Assembly (NCBI RefSeq): GCF_026965555.1
Contig: NZ_CP114040.1
Coordinates: forward strand, 7,378,001 to 7,442,000
Direction: 5' to 3'
Source: Nannocystis punicea
GTDB lineage: Bacteria > Myxococcota_A > Polyangia > Nannocystales > Nannocystaceae
DNA: 64,000 nt
Shown: positions 1 to 6,265 of the stretch, in pieces
Position numbering within the stretch: the first letter of the stretch is position 1
How the letters are laid out: each line of letters begins with the position of its first letter
Made by a program: the position numbers and the translations under genes
Notes under the pieces: model-generated
What the model was told of the DNA's origin: nothing
Databases searched by the model: none
What the model saw: only the letters and a program-made list of their open reading frames with translations

Positions 1-295
1 GCAGCCACGGCGTCGGGGCCGCTGCGCACAGCAGCGACGCCAGCGTGAACGCCAGCGACCCGCCGAGGAACGTCGCCTTGTGACCCCAGCGATCGGCCAG
101 GCGCCCGAGGGGCACCAGCGCCGCCGCGAACACGATCGTGTACGCGTTCAGCACCCACGACAGCTCGGCCGTCGGCACCGCCGGGAACGTCACCGCGATC
201 GACGGGAACGCCACGAACAGCACAGTGGTGTCGAGGAACACCGCGAACACGGCGAGGCTGGCGACGAACAGCGGCGACAAGCGGACGACATCCAT
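1..295 (-). CDS. MFS transporter, DHA2/EmrB-QacA type, N-terminal part (truncated by window edge)
   Basis: The reverse strand reads open from an ATG at 295 to the window edge, about 98 residues. The N-terminus has a first membrane helix ending in FLDTTVLFVAFPSIA, then the AELSWVLNAYTIVFAAA helix, then GRLADRWGHK, a good match to the MFS loop 2-3 motif A. This order is typical of the 14-helix drug/H+ antiporters (DHA2), which export small toxic compounds across the inner membrane. It is divergent from the aldo/keto reductase at 441, with an AT-richer 145-bp gap and a perfect palindrome 2 bp upstream of the start codon, so the pair may be co-regulated. The C-terminal nine-tenths lie outside the window, so the substrate cannot be judged. 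Confidence 0.85.
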   Translation of the reverse strand, partial: MDVVRLSPLFVASLAVFAVFLDTTVLFVAFPSIAVTFPAVPTAELSWVLNAYTIVFAAALVPLGRLADRWGHKATFLGGSLAFTLASLLCAAAPTPWL

Positions 296-297
296 GC

Positions 298-312
298 GTT
301 CAATGATTGAAC
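298..312. promoter_or_regulatory. Palindromic operator candidate between MFS gene and aldo/keto reductase
   Basis: GTTCAATGATTGAAC is a perfect 7-1-7 inverted repeat lying 2 bp upstream of the MFS start codon, in the low-GC stretch between two divergent genes. A dyad here is well placed to block transcription of the exporter, as TetR, MarR or HxlR family regulators often do. No regulator gene is adjacent in the window; it could lie beyond the left edge. Binding is inferred from symmetry and position only. Confidence 0.45.
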
Positions 313-440
313 TAACTGTCGCCCGATCGCAACCACTCGCCGCGCGAATCCGAGCACCGCAAATCTACCGAACTCACGCGCTCGTCCCTTGCCGATTCCA
401 TATGACGACCATAATCTAAAAACCCATCAGGAGCACAACG

Positions 441-1490
441 ATGCGGTACAGGACATTCGGTCGTCGCACAGGCCTACGCGTCTCCGAGCTCGCGCTCGGG
501 ACCGGCAACTTCGGCACTGGTTGGGGTCACGGCAGCCAGCCCGACGAGGCGCAGCGGATCTTCACCGCCTACGCCGAGGCCGGCGGCAACTTCATCGACA
601 CCGCCGACATCTATCAGTTCGGCCAGTCGGAGCAGCTGCTCGGCGACTTCCTCGCGGCCGAGCGCGACCGCTTCGTCGTCGCCAGCAAGTACACCCTCGG
701 CACCGGTGGAGGCCTGCACGCCACCGGCAACAGCCGCAAGACCATGATCGCCGCGCTCGAGGCCAGCCTGCGCCGGCTCAAGACCGATCGCCTCGAGCTG
801 TACTGGGTCCACTTCCCCGACGGCCTGACGCCGATCGAAGAGATCGTGCGCGGCCTCGACGACCTCGCGCGCGCCGGCAAGATCCTCTACGGCGGCCTGT
901 CGAACTTCCCCGCCTGGCGCGTCGCGCGGGGCGATGCGCTCGCCGAGCTGCGCGGCTGGACGCCGCTCGCGGGCATCCAGATCGAGCACAGCCTGGTCGA
1001 GCGCACCGCCGAGCACGAGCTGCTGCCGATGGCCGACGCGCTCGGGCTCGGCGCGGCCCTGTGGTCGCCGCTCGGCGGCGGCTTCCTCACCGGCAAGTAC
1101 CGCACCAGCGACGAGGGCCGCCTGAAGGGCCTCGGCATGCTGGTCCACACCGAGAAGACCGCCCGCGAGACCGCCGTCCTCGACGTCGTCGTCGCCGTCG
1201 CCGCCGAGGCCGGCGTCGCGCCGATCCAGGTCGCCCTGGCCTGGTCGCTGGCCCACGCCGCCGCCGCTCCGACCGCGCGGATCCCCATCCTCGGGCCCCG
1301 CACCCGCGAACAACTCGACGCCGCCCTCGCCGCCCTCACCCTCGAGCTCTCGCCGGCCCAGCTCGCGCGCCTCGACGCCGCCAGCGCGATCCCCCTCGGC
1401 ACCCCGCACCGGCAGGTCCAGGACAACCAGGCGCGGATCACCGGCGGCAACCCCGAAAGCCTCGTCCCCCCGCCGATCCCGGTCGCGTGA
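441..1490 (+). CDS. Aldo/keto reductase
   Basis: This 349-residue protein has the usual AKR length and fold signature. The catalytic tetrad is visible as D53 and Y58 (FIDTADIYQFG), K83 (VVASKY) and H124 (YWVHFPD). The NADPH-binding C-terminal half carries the expected GPRTREQLDAALAAL segment. It should reduce a carbonyl substrate with NADPH in the cytoplasm, as YajO/YhdN-type enzymes do; the substrate is unknown. The ATG is preceded by AGGAG at good spacing. It is divergent from an MFS exporter, a pairing common in detoxification loci. No operon partner follows; the next gene starts 370 bp downstream. Confidence 0.92.
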   Translation: MRYRTFGRRTGLRVSELALGTGNFGTGWGHGSQPDEAQRIFTAYAEAGGNFIDTADIYQFGQSEQLLGDFLAAERDRFVVASKYTLGTGGGLHATGNSRKTMIAALEASLRRLKTDRLELYWVHFPDGLTPIEEIVRGLDDLARAGKILYGGLSNFPAWRVARGDALAELRGWTPLAGIQIEHSLVERTAEHELLPMADALGLGAALWSPLGGGFLTGKYRTSDEGRLKGLGMLVHTEKTARETAVLDVVVAVAAEAGVAPIQVALAWSLAHAAAAPTARIPILGPRTREQLDAALAALTLELSPAQLARLDAASAIPLGTPHRQVQDNQARITGGNPESLVPPPIPVA

Positions 1491-1745
1491 GCTCGAGCCG
1501 CGACTCGCTCCGCCCCGTCGCACGCTCGACCTCCGAACGACGCGGCGGAGCGCGCACGCCCGCGCCGATGCAGCGCGGTCGCTGGGACGCGAGCGCCGTC
1601 CGTCGCGGCGATCGGGCAGCGCCCTTCAGGACAGGATCGCTAGCCCGGGCTCGCTCCGCCCGTCGGCCACGGGTGGCCGTGCCAGTGTCAGCCTTGTCGG
1701 TGGAACGCCGGTGTCGTCCGCCGATGCCAGCGATCCACCGCCTTC

Positions 1746-1792
1746 ACATGCTCCTGAGGACATGTCTTTAAAAACATGTCCATACAGACATA
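1746..1792. repeat. R14 array, 3 units plus partial
   Basis: Units start at 1746, 1760, 1774 and 1788, exactly 14 bp apart, each beginning ACATG or ACATA. The N4 positions are AT-rich (TTTAAAA). It sits in the 374-bp gap after the aldo/keto reductase. The rest of that gap (1491-1745 and 1793-1864) shows no gene or other structure that I can support. Confidence 0.85.
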
Positions 1793-1864
1793 GAAGCCCC
1801 TCGCCTCCACCCGCACGGCCGAGGCCGCTGGTGCGTCCATGGCGCTCCGGTGTACTCTTCGGGC

Positions 1865-2863
1865 ATGCGCGCTCCGCTCCGATTGGCCCCGCCGCGCCCG
1901 TGGTTCGGCGCCCTCGCCCGTCTCGTCGTCGCCTGCCTCGCCCTCTTGCTCGTCACCTGCGCCCGCGAGCAGGACCCGCAGCGGGTGCGGATCGCCCTCA
2001 ACTGGTTCCCCGAGGTCGAGCACGGCGGTTACTTCGCCGCCCTCGTCCACGGCTACTACAAGGAAGAGGGCCTCGACGTCGAGCTCGTCCCCGGGCGGCC
2101 GGAGGCGCCGGTGCTGCCGCAGGTCGCGGCCGGGCGGGTCGAGTTCGGCGTCGCCGACGGCAGCGAGATCCTGCTCGCACGGGGCCAGGGCGCCCCGGTC
2201 GTCGCCCTCGTCGCCGGCCTGCAGAAGAGCCCGCGCTGCATGATGGTCCACGAGGCCTCGGGCATCACCGACCTCAAGGATCTCCAGGGCGGCAGCGTGC
2301 ACATGAGCGTGCGCGAGCCGTTCGCCAGCTTCCTGCGCGCCCAGTACCGCTGGCCCGAGAGCGTCCAGATCGTCCCCTACAGCGGCAGCGTCGCCCCGTT
2401 CTTGCTCGACCCCAGGGCCGTCCAGCAGGCCTACGTCTTCAGCGAGCCGATCATCGCCGAGTCCGAGGGCGCCAAGGTCCGCTGCATCCTCGTCGCCGAC
2501 CTCGGCTTCAACCCCTACGCCAGCGTCCTCGTCACCTCCGAGTCGCTGCTGGCCAGCCGCCCCGAGTTGGTCTCGCGCATCACCGCCGCGACCCTGCGCG
2601 GCTGGGAGCAGTACCTCCGCGACCCGAGCGCCGCCAACGCCGAGATCCGCGCCCGCAACACCGAGCTCAGCCCCGAGATCCTGGCCAAGGGCGCCACCGC
2701 CCTCAAGCCACTGGCCGCCCCCCCGGGCGCCACCATCGGCGCCATGGACCCCGCTCGCTGGCAGGCCCTCGCCGACCAACTCGAGACCCTCGGCCTCCTC
2801 ACCCCCGGCGCCGTCGACCCGAAGACCGCCTTCAACTCCGAGATCGGCCGCCAGAAGAAGTAG
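1865..2863 (+). CDS. ABC transporter substrate-binding lipoprotein, NMT1/THI5-like
   Basis: The protein starts MRAPLRLAPPRPW and has a hydrophobic stretch ending in the lipobox LVTC, so it should be a membrane-anchored periplasmic lipoprotein. The mature part opens with ALNWFPEVEHGGYFAAL and GYYKEEGLDVELVPG, the hallmark N-terminal lobe of NMT1/THI5-like (SsuA/TauA fold) binding proteins. These capture thiamine pyrimidine precursors, sulfonates or nitrile-like solutes for ABC import. An upstream in-frame ATG at 1850 would place five extra residues before the signal peptide, so I prefer 1865. No permease or ATPase gene is adjacent, so it is an orphan receptor and its ligand is open. Confidence 0.85.
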   Translation: MRAPLRLAPPRPWFGALARLVVACLALLLVTCAREQDPQRVRIALNWFPEVEHGGYFAALVHGYYKEEGLDVELVPGRPEAPVLPQVAAGRVEFGVADGSEILLARGQGAPVVALVAGLQKSPRCMMVHEASGITDLKDLQGGSVHMSVREPFASFLRAQYRWPESVQIVPYSGSVAPFLLDPRAVQQAYVFSEPIIAESEGAKVRCILVADLGFNPYASVLVTSESLLASRPELVSRITAATLRGWEQYLRDPSAANAEIRARNTELSPEILAKGATALKPLAAPPGATIGAMDPARWQALADQLETLGLLTPGAVDPKTAFNSEIGRQKK

Positions 2864-2948
2864 CGCGCCCGGGTCAGGCGCACTGAAGGCACTCGCCGGG
2901 CCGGCCCGGCTCTCTGGCGACAGAACGCCGTGCGACGGGCCTCGGCCC

Positions 2949-3018
2949 CGGAGTCCTTTCGGACATATCCGTAGGAACATGCCCTGAAAGACATTCCCTT
3001 GAAGACATGTCTCTTCGT
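2949..3018. repeat. R14 array, 5 units
   Basis: Units run at 2949, 2963, 2977, 2991 and 3005, all 14 bp apart, with ACATATCC, ACATGCCC, ACATTCCC and ACATGTCT cores. It occupies the 497-bp gap between the binding protein and the Pro-rich gene. Two looser single copies follow near 3059-3076 and 3182-3199 (TGTCTCAAAGACCAGG). No further gene is evident in 2864-3360. Confidence 0.85.
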
Positions 3019-3360
3019 GCCGCCGATGGTTCGCGCCACGGCTCACCGCAACGGCAGCATGTCTCAAAGACCAGGCGCTCGGCCGCGCGCCGCACGTGCC
3101 GATCGCCGCGACCGATCCACCCCGCACCTCGCCCGCCGCCTCGAGCTCGTCCGCGCCACGGCCGGCCCCGCAATCCCCCCGTCTGTCTCAAAGACCAGGC
3201 TTGCGGCGGCCGCGAGTTGCAGCGACCGGTCCCACCGACAGCGCGAACCGCACGGCCCACGCACACCGTGGCTCGCCCTGCGCGCGGGCGACCGTCCGAG
3301 GGTCGTCGGTTGACGACCCTCGCCCCCGCGGGCGACGATTGTCGGGGTCAGGACTCTCGC

Positions 3361-4758
3361 TTGCTCGCCCTCGCCGCGCTGGTGTTCGCCCGTCTCTCGT
3401 TCGCCGCGCCGCCGGTCGACTTGACCTGGCAGGCCCCGCGCGAGTGCCCGACCGCCGTCGTGGTGACCGACATGGTCGCCGGGCTGTTGCGGCAGCCTGC
3501 CGGCGACCTCGGGCCCGGCCGCGCCGTCGCCCGCGCGACCGTCACCCGCGGAGCGGCTGGCTGGGAGCTGCGGCTCGAGCTGCACGGGCGCGGCGGCGAC
3601 TATCGCCGGACCGTCCGCGCCGAGACCTGCCAGCTGCTCGCGCGGGCCACCGCCCTCCTGATCGCCATCCACCTCGACCCCCTGGCCGTCACCCGCGGCC
3701 TGCCCGCCACCGTCGCGCCCGCGCCCCCGGACCTGTCCTCGAGGACATCCACGTTCCTCCCGCCGAGGACCGCCCCGCCGGCCGACCTGTCCCCGAAGAC
3801 ATCACCGGCCTCGCCGCCCGATCCGTCGCCGAGGCCGACCCCGCCGGTCCTGCCGCCCGACTCGCCCGGGCACCCCTGGCCCTCGCCCGACCTGTCCCCG
3901 CAGACAGCTGGCGCGTCGTCCTCCGACATGTCCCCGAGGACAGGCGCCGCGTCGTCCTCCGACCTGTCCTCGCAGACAGCCCGCGGGTCGCCGTCCGACC
4001 TGTCCTCGCAGACAGCCGCCGCGGTCCCCGCCCCGCCGGACCTGACCGCTGCGAGCGCCGCCATCGTCCCGGCTCCGTCCGACCTGTCCGCCTGGACAGA
4101 CCCGCCCTCGCCCGCGCTCGCGGCCCCGCTCCAGCCGATCGGCCCCGCTAGCCCGCAGGTCCCCGAGGACATGTCCGAAGAGACAGCCTATCTCGAGGCC
4201 GCCCCTTCGCCGCGGCCCGCGACCCGGCCGCCCGTCCTCGGCCACCTCCGCCTCGAGGGCGGCCTCGACGTCGGCGTCCTCCCCGCGGCCGGAGCCCTCG
4301 CCGGAGTGTTCGGCGGCGTCACCTGGCCGCGCCTGCGCCTCGAGGTCGGCCTCGTCGGCGCACCGCTGCGGGTCCGCTCGGTCCAGGGCGACCGCCCCGG
4401 CGGCCGCTTCGACCGTCTCGCCGCGGTCGTGCGGATCTGCCCGACCTGGCACCCGCGCCCGCTCCTCGCCGTGCACCTGTGCGCCGGCGGCGAGGTCGGG
4501 GCGCTCCGCGGCGTGGGCCTCGGCGTCGACGTCCCGCGCCCCCAGTGGGCGCCCTGGGCCAGCCTCTTCCTCGGCCCGGCGCTGCGCTGGCGCGTCACCG
4601 GCGTGGTCGGCCTGTGGCTGGGCGTCGAGGCCCTGGTCGCCCTCAACCGCCCGATCTTCACCGTCCAGGCCGGCGAGGAAGAGGTGTTTCGCGGCGGCCG
4701 CGCGGGGGTGCGCGCCTCGTTCGGCCTCGACCTGCAATTCGGCGCACGGAATCGCTGA
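3361..4758 (+). CDS. Exported Pro-rich protein of unknown function with DLSxxT repeats
   Basis: I do not recognise the family. A short hydrophobic leader (LALAALVFARLSFA) suggests export. A first domain of about 110 residues contains two Cys (RECPTAV, ETCQLL). A Pro/Ser/Thr linker then carries eight copies of D-L/M-S-x-x-T, and a C-terminal domain of about 190 residues is rich in alternating hydrophobic strands (VGALRGVGLGVDV, GLWLGVEALVAL), as in outer-membrane or surface beta proteins. The start is uncertain: TTG at 3361 has a weak GGA upstream, and TTG at 3310 is the main alternative. It ends 21 bp before the sigma-factor gene, so the two are probably one operon. Confidence 0.65.
   Translation: MLALAALVFARLSFAAPPVDLTWQAPRECPTAVVVTDMVAGLLRQPAGDLGPGRAVARATVTRGAAGWELRLELHGRGGDYRRTVRAETCQLLARATALLIAIHLDPLAVTRGLPATVAPAPPDLSSRTSTFLPPRTAPPADLSPKTSPASPPDPSPRPTPPVLPPDSPGHPWPSPDLSPQTAGASSSDMSPRTGAASSSDLSSQTARGSPSDLSSQTAAAVPAPPDLTAASAAIVPAPSDLSAWTDPPSPALAAPLQPIGPASPQVPEDMSEETAYLEAAPSPRPATRPPVLGHLRLEGGLDVGVLPAAGALAGVFGGVTWPRLRLEVGLVGAPLRVRSVQGDRPGGRFDRLAAVVRICPTWHPRPLLAVHLCAGGEVGALRGVGLGVDVPRPQWAPWASLFLGPALRWRVTGVVGLWLGVEALVALNRPIFTVQAGEEEVFRGGRAGVRASFGLDLQFGARNR
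3731..4186. repeat. Eight in-frame R14 copies encoding DLSxxT protein repeats
   Basis: Copies begin at 3731, 3785, 3890, 3926, 3962, 3998, 4082 and 4169. Each reads ACCTGTCC or ACATGTCC, N4, RGACA and is translated as D-L/M-S-x-x-T. Four copies are spaced exactly 36 bp apart (3890-3998), so part of this is a 12-codon tandem expansion. All spacings are multiples of three, as required to preserve the frame. The same DNA motif occurs between genes elsewhere in the window. Confidence 0.8.
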
Positions 4759-4779
4759 CCCGCGGAGACAGACCCGATC

Positions 4780-6012
4780 GTGCCGCTCTCCCAGGCAGCT
4801 CCCCCCGACTTCGCCGCCGTCTACCGGGCGAACTACGGCTTCGTCTGGCGCACGGTGCGGCACCTCGGCGTCGATCCGGCCCGGGTCGACGACGCTGTCC
4901 AGGACACCTTCCTCGTCGTCTACCGGCGCCTGCCCGAGTTCGCCGGCCGGGCCGCCCTGCGCACCTGGTTGTTCGAGATCGCGCGGCGGATCGCCAGCCG
5001 CTACCGCCGCAGCGCTGCCCGCGAGGAGCCGCGGCGCTGCGCCCTGAGCGAGGCCGAGCTCGTCGCGTCGGCGGCCGAGGCTCCGCTCGCGCAGGCCGAG
5101 GCCGCCGCGATCCTCCAGGGCTTCCTCGACGGCCTCGACCGCGACCAGGCCGTCGTCTTCGTCATGACCGAGCTCGAGCAGTGGCAGGCCCCCGAGATCG
5201 CGGCCGAGCTCGGCGTCAACCTCAACACCGTCTACTCGCGGCTGCGCGCCGCTCGTCGCGAGCTCGACCGCATGGTCCGCCGCCTCGACGCCCGCGACCG
5301 CCGGGCCCGCCCGCGCCGCGGCGCCCAGGTGCTCGCGGCGCTGGTGATGGTCGGCCCGCCGTGGCCGCCACCGTGGCGCCTGGCCGCCCCGCGCGACGCA
5401 CAGGTCGTCTCGGACATGTTCTCATGGACATGGCCGATCGATCCCAGCGCGACCCCGACTGTCCTCGCCGCCGGCAGCCCGGCCTTCGGCCTGTCGCTCG
5501 CCGGCGTCGGCCTCGGCGCCGTGCTGGTGTTCGGCCGCCCCGCGCCGCCCGAGCCCGTGCCTCCCGTAGCCGCCGCCGCCCGCGAGCCCGCGCCCGCGAG
5601 CGCACGCACCGGCGCCCTCCTCGCCGCCGAGCAGCCTTCGCCGCCGATCGAGGTCGCGGCCGCCGTTCTCGCCCCACGCGCCGCCGACCGAGCGCTCGAC
5701 GGCATCGGCGCCCCGCACGGCCTGCCGACCACCCGCCCCGTCGGGCCCTCGCTGGCCGCCGAGGTCACGCTGCTCGAGTCGATCCGCGCCGCCCTCCTCG
5801 CCGCCGACGACCGCACCACCCTCGAGCTGGTCGCGCGTCACCAGCAGCGCTTCCCGGCCGGCGTGTTCGTCGAGGAGGCCGCCGCCGCCGCCATCGAGGC
5901 CCGCTGCCGCCTCGGCGAGCACGACCGCGCCCGCCGCGAGGCCGCCGCCTTCGTCGCCCGCTGGCCCGCCTCCGCCCTGGCCGCCCGGGTGAGCGCGCTG
6001 TGCCGCTCCTGA
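4780..6012 (+). CDS. ECF-type RNA polymerase sigma factor fused to a membrane-anchored C-terminal domain
   Basis: Residues 10-80 are a sigma-70 region 2 (VYRANYGFVWRTVRHLG, then DDAVQDTFLVVYRRL and RTWLFEIARRI). Residues 108-165 are region 4.2 with the helix-turn-helix APEIAAELGVNLNTVYSRLR. A typical ECF factor would end near residue 175. Here a Pro-rich segment and one predicted membrane helix (about 229-252) follow, then an Ala-rich linker and a helical domain with two short TPR-like repeats (about 328-410). Such tails are usually seen in separate membrane partner or anti-sigma proteins, so this chain may tether or restrain its own sigma module. An R14 unit (5413-5430) lies in frame just before the helix. 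The start is GTG. Confidence 0.85.
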   Translation: MPLSQAAPPDFAAVYRANYGFVWRTVRHLGVDPARVDDAVQDTFLVVYRRLPEFAGRAALRTWLFEIARRIASRYRRSAAREEPRRCALSEAELVASAAEAPLAQAEAAAILQGFLDGLDRDQAVVFVMTELEQWQAPEIAAELGVNLNTVYSRLRAARRELDRMVRRLDARDRRARPRRGAQVLAALVMVGPPWPPPWRLAAPRDAQVVSDMFSWTWPIDPSATPTVLAAGSPAFGLSLAGVGLGAVLVFGRPAPPEPVPPVAAAAREPAPASARTGALLAAEQPSPPIEVAAAVLAPRAADRALDGIGAPHGLPTTRPVGPSLAAEVTLLESIRAALLAADDRTTLELVARHQQRFPAGVFVEEAAAAAIEARCRLGEHDRARREAAAFVARWPASALAARVSALCRS

Positions 6013-6252
6013 TCGACGCCCGCAGGACCTCCGCCCAGCGACCCGGTCCAGAGCGACGTGAGCCCTTCAGGACATGTCGAATGGGAAATGTCTAATAAGA
6101 CATGACCTATCAGACATATACAAAGCTCATGCCGCTCCTGAGCGAGGCCCGCAGGACCTCCGCCGAGCGACCCCGGCCCAGAGCGACATGAGCCCTTCAG
6201 GACATGTCGAATGGGAAATGTCCAATCGGACATGACCCATCAAACATGCCGC
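6001..6252. repeat. Tandem duplication of about 130 bp spanning the sigma-gene stop codon
   Basis: TGCCGCTCCTGA at 6001-6012, the last codons of the sigma gene, recurs at 6130-6141. What follows matches closely: GCAGGACCTCCGCC at 6022 and again about 129 bp later, and the nested R14 arrays are 130 bp apart. A third partial copy begins at 6247 (TGCCGCTACTCGA) and reaches toward the stop codon of the convergent helicase gene. It is a segmental duplication that carried an R14 array with it. Confidence 0.85.
6072..6127. repeat. R14 array, 4 units
   Basis: Units start at 6072, 6086, 6100 and 6114 (ACATGTCG, AAATGTCT, ACATGACC, ACATATAC), exactly 14 bp apart. It lies in the first copy of the 130-bp duplication, between the convergent sigma and helicase genes. 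Confidence 0.85.
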
Positions 6253-6257
6253 TACTC
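6202..6257. repeat. R14 array, 4 units
   Basis: Units start at 6202, 6216, 6230 and 6244, and the period is again 14 bp. The first two units are nearly identical to the array 130 bp upstream, while the N4 parts of later units differ. It ends 9 bp before the stop codon of the SNF2 helicase gene on the other strand. Confidence 0.85.
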
Positions 6258-6265
6258 GACAAGAC

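Noticed and set aside
3007..3360. N-terminal extension of the Pro-rich protein to the ATG at 3007
   Set aside because: The extension is Arg/Pro-rich shadow with R14 fragments and places a signal-like helix about 120 residues inside the protein.
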